Source: Siphonodentalium dalli (taxonomy: Eukaryota > Mollusca > Scaphopoda > Gadilida > Siphonodentaliidae). From it: DNA of 64,000 nucleotides. The stretch covers positions 167,157,107-167,221,106 of the forward strand of contig CP136061.1 of assembly GCA_032622095.1 (NCBI GenBank), given 5' to 3'. Positions 10,701 to 22,800 of this stretch are shown in pieces (positions within the stretch are counted from its first letter, which is position 1; each line of letters starts with the position of its first letter). Below the pieces are notes generated by a model. The model worked only from the letters and a program-made list of their open reading frames with translations. It was not told where the DNA came from and searched no databases. The position numbers and the translations under genes are program-made.

Positions 10701-10944
10701 CTTGACCTGTCAAATACACTTCCACGATCGCATGAATTTCATAAACATTCCAAACGGCAAAAGGATATCTGACCGGAAGTTGGTTTGATAAAAGTACTCT
10801 GGAAAACCGAAAGCGAGGCTGCTCCGTTGTGTGGAAGTAGTCGTGGGAATACAGACAATTTGCTGACACTCAAAAACCCAGACCACTTGTAAGTACATGG
10901 GGACCTCACTCTGCAAATGACATTAGTCCTGATATGAACAATAC
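10701..10944. other. Unassigned sequence upstream of LINE fragment
   Basis: No recognised feature. It may be the decayed upstream part of the LINE that follows, since reading frames break several times here. Two minus-strand frames (10,657-10,916) have no recognisable motif. Confidence 0.35.
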
Positions 10945-11789
10945 ATGATAGATTGGGAATTAATGACTTCTAGCAGATCTGCAAGGAATGTTTATAAACA
11001 TACAATAGATGCCACTTTCAAATTCTTCGCTTTCAATGTCAAATTACAACGGCACGAGCGTCACACGTTACTTAATGATGCGTACACCGATAATAAACTT
11101 ATCAAAGGGAACGTACAATTAGATGACATAATACGGAAGAAATGCCCAAAAGATGCGAAGATTCGGCCCGCGGCGATAAACTTATGTAGCCAACTGAAAG
11201 AGGCATACCGATTGGAATTCACCAAAGTACTTATGGCACCCACTGCAATCAGAGGAGATGGTGGTAATAATTGAGGACCTATGCGCTTGTCAAACATGGA
11301 TATTATATAGAACCCTATCTCAAATATACAATCAACAATGAGGCAAGAAGTATGTTTACACGTTTGCGAATTAGTAATCATAACCTTGCTATTGAAAAAC
11401 TAAGACATATCTATCCTGTTAAATCCGAAGCAGCTAGAATATGCTTATATTGCAAAGAAGGAAAGTCTATAGAAAATGAGATTCACTTTATTACCGAATG
11501 TAACGCATATAAGTCCATAAGAAATGATCTCTACTCACAGTTAGAATTATATAAGCCGGGATTTTTACAATGGAAAGAAACTGACAAATTTATATTTATT
11601 ATGAGTAACAATGACCCGAATGTCTGTTCAATAACTGGTTCGCTGCAAAATATCCTACATACACGTAATAAAATGCGTATATATATTTCAACAAACAGAA
11701 AATTATTTAATTTTATGCTCGCAGTTGATAATTTGCACTCTTTTCTCAAATTTGACCCCCATATATATACATTTGTGATTATGTTATGA
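10945..11789 (+). pseudogene. Non-LTR retrotransposon ORF, C-terminal part, frameshifted
   Basis: Two abutting frames, 10,945-11,274 (109 codons) and about 11,271-11,789 (172 codons), appear to be one protein broken by a one-base deletion near 11,265-11,270. The first ends RGDGGNN and the second begins directly with LRTYALVKHGYYIEPYL, a block that in LINE proteins continues from such upstream sequence. The second frame has RLRISNHNLAIE and then a putative zinc knuckle C-x2-C-x10-H-x4-C, matching the layout at 1-324. The first frame has no motif I recognise, so its link to the LINE rests on continuity. The element is 5'-truncated; no RT catalytic motif is visible. The stop codon at 11,787-11,789 lies in the first unit of a minisatellite. 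Confidence 0.68.
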
Positions 11790-12133
11790 GCCTGGATGTC
11801 TCACTAGGCTATGGTTATGAGCTTGGATGTCTCAATAGGCTATGGTTATGAGTCTGGATGTCTCTCATTAGGCTATGGCTATGCCTATGGGCCTGGATGT
11901 CTCATTAGCCATTAGGCTATGGTTATGAGCCTTGATGTCTCATTAGACTGTGGTTATGGGTCTGGATGTCTCATTGGGCAATGATTATGAGTCTGGATGT
12001 CTCATTAGGCAATGGTTATGAGCCTGGATGTCTCATTAGGCTATGGTTATGAGCCTGGTTGTCTGTTTGTCAAAGTAGGTTATCGATATGAGCCTGGATA
12101 TCTGATTAGGTTATGGTTATGAGCTTGGTTGTC
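11786..12133 (+). repeat. 31-bp minisatellite at the LINE stop codon
   Basis: Ten units plus a partial one follow the consensus ATGAGCCTGGATGTCTCATT + AGGCTATGGTT. Most are 31 bp, with 33-, 39- and 44-bp variants. The array starts exactly over the LINE stop codon and occupies the first 350 bp of its 3' UTR. Confidence 0.88.
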
Positions 12134-12675
12134 GGCCGCCCTTAGGGCAAAACATTTGTAATTTTTCTCAAACTTTTCGCGATATAAGTACCTTTTCTGA
12201 CAATTTTATTGGTCGGCATCCATTCAAACTTCACAATGTCCCAATTTAATTATATATGTAACAATATTTCTGAAATATTACCTGACAAACGCTATTTAAA
12301 TGATTAAACTAAACAAGAGTTGACTAAACAAGACAGTGTCATTGCCAAGGCCCATATCTGGGCTTCCAGCACTCTTACATAGGGTCCAAATATGGGCTTT
12401 CAGCACTGAACCAGTTAATATGCCGTAAGATTAACTTATGTTTTAAACAAAGATCAATGTTATCAGCCATGAATACATAAAGGCTCACACCCGCGAAATT
12501 ATCACTCGATCTGCTACCAAGGGTGTCATATCATAACATATTGTTGTATCTATCTTATATATATGTATTTTTGTGTTCTCTTATTTCATGTTTCAATGTC
12601 TTTATGTACACGTATTTCTGCAACCTGTCCACATTTGGATGTCTATATTGCAATAAAGTTATCTATCTATCTATC
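12134..12675 (+). mobile_element. LINE 3' UTR with AATAAA and ATCT tail
   Basis: Non-coding remainder of the LINE 3' end. It holds a partly duplicated GGCCCATATCTGGGCTTCCAGCACT-type phrase around 12,349-12,407. AATAAA at 12,652-12,657 is followed by about four ATCT units ending near 12,675. This is parallel to the LINE end at 453-480. The frame 12,523-12,732 overlaps the signal and tail and is not a gene. Confidence 0.6.
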
Positions 12676-13073
12676 AAGATTGACATGATTGTGTCAGCAT
12701 ACCCAGCATATATACAGTTACAGCCAAAGTAAATGCTTCTTATTAATGATTCTGTCAAGAATTTGAGTAAATTTTATTTTTGGGACCAGGCCAGGGTGGC
12801 AGAAGTAGGGCACTTGAGTGAAGGGCCAGGGGGCACAACCTTCAGAAATGTAATGGCATTAGTTTTTCAATTTTCAAAAAATGTTAAACAATATATATAT
12901 ATAATTGACCATGGAGTTAAATACAATTTTTTTTATTTTTTTTAAAATATTTTAATAAAAAAAACAATTCCACAGTTTTTTTAAATATTCTTTTATTATT
13001 TAATATATCATTTCTTTTTGATTCTTTTCTTTTTTGGTTAAAGAGTTTAATCTGAATTTTTTTTTTTTTTTTA
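12676..13073. other. Unassigned AT-rich low-complexity stretch
   Basis: It has runs of T and A, a short TA run near 12,892 and no credible reading frame. Nothing else is seen. Confidence 0.45.
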
Positions 13074-13446
13074 GTTATGTCCCTGGCCCCACCCACATTT
13101 GACCTCATTTGAACAAATCTGAATGTGAGTCACCTAGGGAACATCCACACCAAATATGAACCCATTCAGCCTTATAGTTCTGGAAAAAAAGTCGTTCTAA
13201 GAATTACTATGAAGGAATAGAGTTGTGGCCCTGCTTTCTCAACTAATTGACCTGATGACCTCATTTGAACAAATCTGAATGTGATTCACCTAGGGAACAT
13301 CCACACCAAATATGAACCCGTTCCGTCTTACAGTTTTGGCAGAGAAGATCATTCTTGACGGACGGACAGACGGACGGATGGACGGACGACGGACGAGGAG
13401 TGATGACTATAGCTCCACCGGAGACTTGGTCTCAGGTGAGCTAAAA
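13074..13446 (+). mobile_element. Pearl-like element, family A, copy 2 (two monomers)
   Basis: Two core monomers of about 148 bp start at 13,074 and 13,222 and are clearly related to those at 6,892-7,622 (GACCTCATTTGAACAAATCTG, CACCTAGGGAACATCCACAC). They are followed by the GACGGACGGACAGACGG microsatellite (13,358-13,397) and a stem-loop at 13,411-13,442 that differs by one base from the copy at 7,685, ending GAGCTAAAAA. The 5' side is a poly-T stretch and shows no defined end. Different monomer numbers (two versus five) with the same 3' end show that the core is expandable. Confidence 0.75.
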
Positions 13447-14039
13447 AGCATGTCATTGGATTTAGAAACCCATACAATAAGTCAGTCTCAAGAATCCCAG
13501 CACCCTTAATATTATCCTGCAGCCCAAATGCAATTGAGGGAATTTCAAAATAAGACATTTCCTCTTATGATGAATATTCAATTGGTCATTTATTGAAACA
13601 CTGACTGAACCTGGCTCAAAGTGAAAGCGATAATTTAATATATGTCTATCGGATAATATGTGTCTATGGAATGGGTTAATTTTAATCCCAAATCCATGCA
13701 AGTGAAAAGTGGATCACTATCAATCTGGACATAGAATAGGAGAATGATCAAATAAAAAACATCAGAAGACCATATGATGTGAGGAGAGGGTTAATCATTT
13801 TCAATGACATCATATGATGGAACTAAGAGTCTTATAGAGTGTACATTAATTAATGCCATTAACATGTTTCAACAGGGAGATTAACTTAATATTGCACAGA
13901 AGACAGAACTGGAATAAAGAATCATCAATCACAGTTTGACAGATGATAAACAGGTCTGCCAGGCACCAGTGTATCGGGTGTCCAATAGCTTTTAATTGTC
14001 TCATTCCAATAACACAGTCCTGTGTGGATTCATTTTCTC
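13447..14039. other. Unassigned sequence
   Basis: No recognised feature. Minus-strand frames at 13,349-13,701 overlap the stem-loop and have no family motifs. Confidence 0.4.
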
Positions 14040-16159
14040 TTCAAATTTCACAGTGCATGGCAAACAGGTATGAATTATAAAGGGCCATAACTCTGTTAAA
14101 ATATATCGGATCAAACCAGACCTGTTAACATCACAAAATATTTTCCGGGAGATTGGTCACGATTTTCCGTGAGATTGTGGTCATCATCCGGGAGATGTAA
14201 AAAAAATGTTATTCCTTCAGATTCCTTTTGCATTTTCATAATTTTTACAACAAAGAAACATGCAAGTTTAATGGCAAATTAACAAGTATTCTTAAGGAAA
14301 ACATTTACTTTGTAGTTTTTACTTTTGTTGTCTCATTTATAGAGAAAATATCGTAGGCTACCGGAGTACTGGACTAGACGCTGGCTCTATGAGGCTACGT
14401 TGTTACACGTCATGACGGCGAACAGAGCAGAGCGTCGGAGCGTCATACAGCCAGTATCTAGTCCACCAGAGTACGTCCATCAATATTAAACTACTTTCGT
14501 TTCATTTAGATCTCGCGAGATTTCAAATGTCACATTAAAAAGTTCAACTCAGGAACGGATTCCTAATGTTTAAAGCTAGAACATGACTTTGTGCTTCTTT
14601 TGAATTTTATCAGACCAATAAACTTTAGTGGTAGTTTCATATAACCATAGGGCTTATTTACGCCCATCGGGTGTATACTGGTGGCCAAATATTAGAAACA
14701 TGTGGGCCAATGCGCCAATGGGACTGTTATAAATAAAAATTGGTTTTCCGGTTTATTTTTTAAAAGTCGAACTGCGCGATCAGGAGGCCGGTCACCGGTA
14801 AAAGGTGTAGTTGGGAATTTCAATTTCGTTTATTGTCCTTTTAATACATTATTATTATGTCAATAATGTTGATTTTTGGTTTGTGACAAGCTATGTCAAT
14901 TACCAAAAAAAGAAATTAAAAAGATAATTTGTAAGTCTTATATTTCAACTTTTATAGATATTTTTCGTTCTGCAGCCCACTGATGGTTGTGGGCCGAGTC
15001 GGCCGCCGGTTCATTAATTAGATGCTGGTTGTTATTGTTATTTCTGAGTTGGTCATTCGTGAAACCAATATATTTTATATTCTATAATTAAAATAATGGG
15101 TATATAATATATGATCTTGTTTATGGATATTGTAGGAAGTCTAATTTGGCTGTGTCAAATTGAGCTATAGCGATGGGATTTATCGCAGGACAACACATTT
15201 CGGGTTTTCGTTGGGTGTGTATTCGCTGGATGTCTTATAGTTGCAGTATGTAACAATCATGACCGCGTTAATTTCTTTCGATGTTTAGGTATGAACAATG
15301 GCTGGACTATGCACTCTTGGTGGGAACACAATACCTCCGATGAGCCGTAGTTGTTTGTAATAATTCGAAGGATTAGTTGTTTTAACGGAATTCTGAGGCG
15401 TGAATTCATGTAACCAATATATTTTATATTATAATTTATATTTATAGCTAATAATATGATCTTGAGGGCGTTACCATTTCTGATTATGGTTTTCTTGTCT
15501 CTAGTGGGTTGCTAATTTAGTTAATTGAGAACAGGTCACCTTTGTTCAGTTTGGTGATCCCGTTCAATAGAGCTCAGAAGGTGTTTGTTGTTTTATTATC
15601 CGGTGCCCCTGCTGCGCGTACAATGTTGATTTTATGACCCCAGATTAATCCTGGGTGTCAATTGCCACAATGATGTCCCAGTCGGATATCAGGGATGTGT
15701 TGACAGCCTGTCTACTGCTCAAATAGATCAAATAAAGAGATTATCTTTTGTGATTTTCTACAGCACCTGAATCCGGGAGATTGTCATGCCTGTCCGGGAG
15801 TGCGGGAGATCATGCTCAAATCCGGGAGTCTCCCGCACAATCCGGGAGAGTTAACAGGTCTGGATCAAACCCATATTCGAACTTGATCTGTATTTAGGGG
15901 TCAGACATTGATATACCAAATTTGGTGTCGATCAGATGAAAAATGTTTGGATGAATACTATTTAAAAACAGGAGTGGAAAGGGCTAACTAAACAATACCA
16001 AAATCCATACAGATGAAGAACGTGCTAAGAAAGACTTAGGTAAGAAATATGAGGCAGATCAGAAGAAAATTGTTTGACTTAGATGCATCAGATAGCATTT
16101 GTGTGCAGGGTTAATTATTTTCTAAACCGATCAACCAATCGATACCAAAAACTATACAG
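14040..16159 (+). repeat. Family-B core-type repeat, interrupted by a hAT-like insertion
   Basis: Bases 14,080-14,116 (GGGCCATAACTCTGTTAAAA, then GGATCAAAC) and 15,863-16,155 (CCATATTCGAACTTGATCTG, ATACCAAATTTGGT, and further TCGATACCAAAA phrases) are one repeat divided by the insertion at 14,117-15,862. The same phrases make up the cores at 16,800-17,140, 37,980-38,300 (minus) and 62,500-62,640. No coding potential. Confidence 0.6.
14117..15862. mobile_element. Non-autonomous hAT-type DNA transposon, 1,746 bp
   Basis: Terminal inverted repeats CAGACCTGTTAAC (14,117-14,129) and its exact complement (15,850-15,862) are flanked by 8-bp duplications GATCAAAC (14,109-14,116 and 15,863-15,870). 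CAG-type ends with 8-bp TSDs are the hAT superfamily signature. Both subterminal regions carry many copies of the short motif TCCGGGAGA or close variants (about 14,145-14,196 and 15,770-15,848), as expected for hAT transposase binding. The interior holds a hairpin at 14,366-14,474 and a ~60-bp direct repeat (about 15,058 and 15,400), but no reading frame above 60 codons. It cannot encode its own transposase. Excision would restore an uninterrupted family-B repeat. Confidence 0.85.
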
Positions 16160-18280
16160 GTGAGGGGTGTGTCATCATATTTCTTAAATTTGGAAAAACT
16201 TAACTATATATCCAAAACCCTGACCAATCTGGTAGACTCAAATGGGAAATTACTAACCTATCAAAACGACATTATTAAAGAAGCTCGTAACTTTTATCAA
16301 ACTTTACACTCTTCAAAATGCACTACTCAGTCCGAGACATATTTTGCCACTTTCAACAATAATTTTATGAAACTTAACAAAGATATTGCAGATAGTATAG
16401 AAATCCATCACCATACCTGAACTGTCCGCAGTATTAAAACAAACAAAGAATGGTAAGTCATGTGGATTGGATGGATTTCCCTATGAATTTTGGAAGTTTT
16501 TCTGGTGAAAACTTGAGCCGATTTCATGCGAATCTCTCAACGAGTCCTACGAATCAGGAGATCTCTCCATTACACAACAAGGAATTATAACTCTTCTTCC
16601 CAAAAAAAGACAAAGACAGAACCCTTCTAAACAAGAGCACGCCGTTAGGGCGTGGTATAATACGCCCGTTTCTGAAGTAGAGTGGGGCCAGGTTTAATTC
16701 ATTTGTTTGAATCTTTGACTTAAGACGAAATGATAACAAAAATAAAACACAATAACTTCAAGTGTGGTATTTTTGACTGAAAAATTCACTCGATTCAATC
16801 TAAAGTTATCGCCTGGAAACCGCATATCAGGTAAAATCTAAGTCGAAAAAGGGACATAACTCAATCAAAATCATGCGGACGAAACCCATATTCGAACTTG
16901 ATCTGTATTTTGGGGTGGTAAACTAATATACCAAATTTGGTTCAGTTCACTTGATTCAATCTAAAGTTATCATCCGGAAACCACAAATCAGGTAAAATCT
17001 AAGTCGAAAAAGGGACATAACTTAGTCAAAATCATGCGGACAAAACCCATATTCGTACTTGATCTGTATTTTGGTGTGGTATAAACTAACATACCAAACT
17101 AGGTTCACTCAATTCAATCTAAAGTTATCATCCGGAAACCAAAAGTGGACGGACGGACGGACAACCCATTTACATAATACGACTGTTTTTTCAAACGGGC
17201 GTATAAAAATTGGAGACCGATTACCTTATTGAACAGCTCATATAAGCTGGTATCTGCATGTACAGTTTAGCGGTTGAAACAAGTTCTCCCTCATATCATT
17301 AATGAGGACCAAACAAGTTTCTTGAAGGGTCTATACATTGGAGACAATACATGACTGATTTATGATCTTATATACCAAACTAACTTGAAGACAATTCCTG
17401 GCCTCTTACTACTTTTAGATTTTGAGAAAGCATTTGACTCTGTATCATGGAAATTCATGCACAAATGTCTTGACTTTTCAACTTTGGAGAATCGATAAAA
17501 AAAATGGATCTCAATATTTTATACGAATATTAACTCTTCTTTACTCATAAATGAACACATATCACAACATTTCACACTAGGTCGAGGCTGTCAGCAGGGT
17601 GATCCTATATATCCATACATTTTTTTGATTTGCGTGGAAATTCTAGCTCTCATGATTAGAAATAACCAAAAAAAATCAAAGGAATAACCCTTGATAGTTT
17701 TGAATTTAAATTAACGCAATATGCAGACGACACGACACTTATTCTAGATGGTACTGAAAGTAGCCTGAGGGAGGCCTATTCCACCCTATTAAAATGCCTT
17801 CGCTGAAATATCCGGACTCAAGCTCAATGCGAGTAAGTGTCAGCCATCGTGGATTGGATCCATGGTGGGGCAGCAAGAAAATTTATGTCCGGGCCTTCAT
17901 CTCACATGCAGACTCATTTTAATATTCTTCTTGGAATCAACTTTAATACTACTTTAAACAAAATGTCGATTAATTTTGAAAATAAGCTGAACGAAATTAA
18001 ACAACTAACAGAAACATGGAATCATCAAGACATCAACTACTCATCCCATTGGTCGTATAAATAAAATCCATCATTATCCCCAAATTAACTCACTTATTCA
18101 TCGCACTGCCTAACCCTAACAACAATTTCATGACCAAACTTGAACAAATATTATTCAATTTTCTCTGGAATTCCAAGCGGGACCGAGTAAAAAGAAAACT
18201 TGTCTGTCAAGATCACTTTAACGGTGGAATGAAAATGGTGGATGTAAAAAATTTCCTCATGTCAATGAAAATAACTTCCA
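16160..18280 (+). pseudogene. L1/Tx1-like LINE reverse transcriptase, decayed and interrupted
   Basis: This is the RT-containing part of a LINE ORF2, split by an unrelated element at 16,631-17,205. In order it shows SSYFLNLEKLNY (16,170), NGKSCGLDGFPYEFW (about 16,450-16,500), SLNESYESGDLS and ITLLPKK (to about 16,605), then NWRPITLLNSSYK (17,208), LLLDFEKAFDSVSW (about 17,405), GRGCQQGDPIYPYIF (about 17,580), the catalytic box YADD at 17,720-17,731, ISGLKLNASKCQ (about 17,810), and the late blocks LEQILFNFLWNSKR and GGMKMVDVKNFLMSMKIT (18,135-18,275). These blocks and their order are those of the L1/Tx1 type. It is a pseudogene: stops at 16,506, in the 17,250-17,500 stretch and elsewhere, and at least four frameshifts (near 16,410, 16,605, 17,675 and 17,805). 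Homology stops abruptly at 18,280, where the next element starts. N-terminal endonuclease and 3' end are missing. Confidence 0.85.
16631..17205 (+). mobile_element. Pearl-like element, family C, inserted in the LINE
   Basis: It starts ACAAGAGCACGCC and ends GGGCGTAT, placed between the LINE codons for ...LLK and NWRP, so both ends are mapped by the host ORF. A small 5' hairpin (CACGCC, GGGCGTG) is followed by ATACGCCCGTTT at 16,660-16,671, the exact inverted copy of 17,193-17,204 at the 3' end. The core has two ~160-bp monomers (TCTAAAGTTATC... starting about 16,798 and 16,960). Then come a GGACGGACGGAC microsatellite (17,147-17,163) and a stem-loop at 17,178-17,203. This is the full pearl/Helentron-like plan with subterminal inverted repeats. 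A partial second copy is at 62,505-62,720. Confidence 0.8.
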
Positions 18281-18540
18281 ACAAGAGCTACGCTGGGCGT
18301 GCAAAATACAGCCCTCTCTGGGGAAAATTGGCGGATGGAACCCAAATTCGAACTTGAGCTGTCTTTTCTCCTAATAAACCCACATACCAAATTTGATTGA
18401 AATCGGTTCACTCTATAAACTAAAGTTATCATCCGGACAACAAATTACGTCAAATGAAAGTGTCAATGACACTGTAGCTCAACTTAGGTAGGGGAATAAT
18501 TTAATGGTTGACAGTAAATGGAGGAATAGGAAAGATGCGA
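18281..18540 (+). mobile_element. Left flank of the satellite array (putative element 5' end)
   Basis: It begins with ACAAGAGC at 18,281-18,288, exactly where LINE homology ends. The same 8-mer begins the element at 16,631. It contains one family-B-type phrase (CCAAATTCGAACTTGAGCTG, ATACCAAATTTGATTG), a small AGTGTCAATGACACT palindrome, and TAGCTCAACTT at 18,475-18,485. That last motif is the exact inverted copy of 57,704-57,714 in the stem-loop closing the array. Whether 18,281 or about 18,475 is the true end of the array-bearing element is unresolved; the first part could be a separate small element. Confidence 0.5.
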
Positions 18541-19842
18541 ATTAAAATGTCTAACCTGCGCCAAAGGATTTAGTGATGCAAAGAGTAAAATACAAAATGG
18601 CCATTTTTTTTGGCCAATTAACCCCAAAAGGACTCGTTCCCATCTACGTATAATTGTTAACATCCAAGACAAATTTTATGAAGATCTGACCAAAGCTACG
18701 ACCTACAAATTTCATGATGATCAGACGAACAGTACGACCTGTAGACCGCGCCAATGGATTGAATTTTGAAATCCAAGATGGCCACTGGCAGCCATGTTTT
18801 TTGGCCAAATGACCCCACAATGATTCGTTCCCATCTACATGTCAGTGTTAACATCCATGACAAATTTCATAAACTTCCGACCAACACAACGAACTGTAGC
18901 CCGCGCCAAAGGATTTAGACATGCAAAGAGTAAAATCCAAGATGGCTGCTGGCAGCCATGTTTTTTTGGCCGAACGACCCCAAAATCACTCGTTCCCATC
19001 TACATGTCATTATTAACATCAATGACAAATTTCATGATGATCAGACGAACAGTACAACCTGTAGCCCGCGCCAATGGATTGAATCTTGAAATCCAAGATG
19101 GCTGCCAGCGGCCATGTTTTTTGGCCGAATGACCCCAAAATGACTCGTTCCCATCGACATGTCAATGTCAACATTCCTGACAAATTTCATCAAGATCAGA
19201 CCAAAGGTACGACCTGTAGCCCGCGCCAAAGTATTTAGTCATGCAAAGAGTAAATTCCAAGATGGCTGCTGGCAGCCATGTTTATTGGCCGAACGACCCC
19301 AAAATCACTCGTTCCCATCTACATGTCAATATTAACATCCATGACAAATTTCATGATGATCAGACGAACAGTACGACCTGTAGCCCGCGCCAATGGATTG
19401 AATCCTGAAATCCAAGATGGCTGCCAGCGGCCATGTTTTTTGGCCAAATGACCCCAAAATGACTCGTTCCCATCTACATGTCAATGTCAACATTGAATAA
19501 TGAATTGAATTTAGCCCGAATGTTTTTTGGTCGAATGATCCCAAAATGACTCGTTCCCATCGACATGTCAATGTCAACATTCCTGACAAATTTCATCAAG
19601 ATCAGACCAAAGGTACGACCTGTAGCCCGCGCCAAAGTATTTAGTCATGCAAAGAGTAAAATCCAAGATGGCTGCTGGCAGCCATGTTTATTGGCCGAAC
19701 GACCCCAAAATCACTCGTTCCCATCTACATGTCAATATTAACATCCATGACAAATTTCATGATGATCAGACGAACAGTACGACCTGTAGCCCGCGCCAAT
19801 GGATTGAATCCTGAAATCCAAGATGGCTGCCAGCGGCCATGT

Positions 19843-22800
19843 TTTTTGGCCAAATGACCCCAAAATGACTCGTTCCCATCTACATGTCAATGTCAACATT
19901 GAATAATGAATTGAATTTAGCCCGAATGTTTTTTGGTCGAATGATCCCAAAATTACTCGTTCCAATCTACATGTCAATATTATCATCCTTGACAAATTTC
20001 ATGATGATCAGACGAACAGTACGACCTGTGGCCCGTGCTAATGTATTAAATTTTGAAATCCAAGATGGCCGCTGGCGGCCATGTTTTTTGTCCGAATGAA
20101 CCCAAAATGACTCGTTCCCATCTACATTCCAATTTCAACAGCCATGACAAATTTTATGATGATCAGACTAAAGGTACGACGTGTAGCCCGTGCTAAAGTA
20201 TTTAGTCATACAAAGAGTAAAATCAAAGATGGCTGCTGGTGGCCATGTTTTTTGGCCGAATGACCCCAAAATGACTTGTTCCCATCTACATGTCATTATT
20301 AACATTCATGACAAATTTAATGATGATCAGATAAAAGGTACAACCTGTAGCCCGTGCTAAAGATTTAGTCATACAAAGAGTAAAATCCAAGATGGCTGCT
20401 GGCGACCATGTTTTTTGGCCGAATGACCCCAAAATTACTCGTTCCCATCTACATGTCAATATTATCATCCATGACAAATTTCATGATGATCAGACGAACA
20501 GTACGACCTGTGGCCCGTGCTAATGGATTAAATTTTGAAATCCAAGATGGCGGCCATGTTTTTTGTCCGAATGAACCCAAAATGACTCGTTCCCATCTAC
20601 ATTCCAACTTCAACAGCCATGACAAATTTTATGATGATCAGACTAAAGGTACGACCTGTAGCCCGTGCTAAAGGATTTACTCATACAAAGAGTAAAATCC
20701 AAGATGGCTGCTGGCGATCATGTTTTTTAGCCGAATAACCCCAAAATTACACGTTCCCATCTACATGTCATTGTTAATATCCATGACAAATTTTATGATG
20801 ATCAGACTAAAGGTACGACCTGTAGCCCGTGTCAAAGGATTTAGTCATGCAAAGAGTAAAATCTAAGATGGCTGCTGGCGGCCTTGTTTTTTAGCCGAAT
20901 GACCCCAAAATTACTCGTTCCCATCTACATGTCAATATTAACATCCATGACAAATTTCATGACAATAAGACGAACAGTACGGCCTGTAGCCCGTGCTAAT
21001 GGATTGAATTTTGAAATCCAAGATGGCCACTGGCGGCCATGTTTTTTTTCCGAATGACCCCAAAATGACTCGTTCCCATCTACATGTCAATGTCAACATC
21101 CATGACAAATTTCATAATAATCGGACCAAAGGTACGAACTATAGCCCGTGCTAAAGAATTTAGTCATACAAAGAGTCAAATCCAAGATGGCTGCTGGCGG
21201 CCATGTTTTTTGGTCGATTGACCCCAAAATGACTCGTTCCCATCTACATTCCAATTTCAACAACCATGACAAATTTCATGATGATCAGACGAACAGTATG
21301 ACCTGTGGCCCGTGCCAATGGATTAAATTTTGAAATCCAAGATGGCCGCTGGCGGCCATGTTTTTTGTCCGGATGACCCCAAAATGACTCGTTCCCATCT
21401 ACATTCCAATTTCAACAACCATGACTAATTTTATGATGATCAGACTAAAGGTACAACCTGTAGCCCGTGCTAAAGGATTTAGTCATACAAAGAGTAAAAT
21501 CCAAGATGGGTGCTGGCGACCATGTTTTTTGGCCGAATGACCCCAAAATTACTCGTTCCCATCTACATGTCAATATTATCATCCAGGACAAATTTCATTA
21601 TGATCAGACGAACAGTACGACCTGTAGCCCGTGCTAATGGATTAAATTTTGAAATCCAAGATGGCCGCTGGCGGCCATGTTTTTTGTCCGGATGACCCCA
21701 AAATGACTCGTTCCCATCTACATTCCAATTTCAACAACCATGACTAATTTTATGATGATCAGACTAAAGGTACAACCTGTAGCCCGTGATAAAGGATTTA
21801 GTCATACAAAGAGTAAAATCAAAGATGGCTGCTGGTGGCCATGTTTTTTGGCCGAATGACCCCAAAATGACTTGTTCCCATCTACATGTCATTATTAACA
21901 TTCATGACAAATTTAATGATGATCAGACTAAAGGTACAACCTGTAGCCCGTGCTAAAGGATTTAGTCATACAAAGAGTAAAATCCAAGATGGCTGCTGGT
22001 GGCCATGTTTTTCGGCCGAATGACCCCAAAATGACTCGTTCCCATCTACATGTCATTGTTAACATCCATGATAAATTTGTGATGATCAGACTAAAGGTAC
22101 AATCTGCAGCCCGTGCTAAAGAATTTAGTCATACAAAGAGTAAAATCCAAGATGGCTGCTGGCGGCCATGTTTTTTGGCCGAATGACCCCAAAATTACTC
22201 GTTCCAATCTACATGTCAATATTATCATCCATGACAAATTTCATGATGATCAGACGAACAGTACGACCTGTGGCCCGTGCTAATGGATTAAATTTAGAAA
22301 TCCAAGATGGCCGCTGGCGGCCATGTTTTTTGTCCAAATGACCCCAAAATGACTCGTTCCCATCTACATTCCAATTTCAACAGCCATGACAAATTTTATG
22401 ATGATCAGACCAAAGGTACCACCTGTAGCCCGTGCTAAAGGATTTAGTCATACAAAGAGTAAAATCAAAGATGGCTGCTGGTGGCCATGTTTTTTGGCCG
22501 AATGACCCCAAAATGACTTGTTCCCATCTACATGTCATTATTAACATTCATGACAAATTTAATGATGATCAGACTAAAGGTACAACCTGTAGCCCGTGCT
22601 AAAGAATTTAGTCATACAAAGAGTAAAATCCAAGATAGCTGCTGGCGGCCATGTTTTTCGGCCGAATGACCCCAAAATTACTCGTTCCCATCTACATGTC
22701 AATATTATCATCCATGACAAATTTCATGACAATAAGACGAACAGTACGGCCTGTAGCCCGTGCTAATGGATTGAATTTTGAAATCCAAGATGGCCACTGG

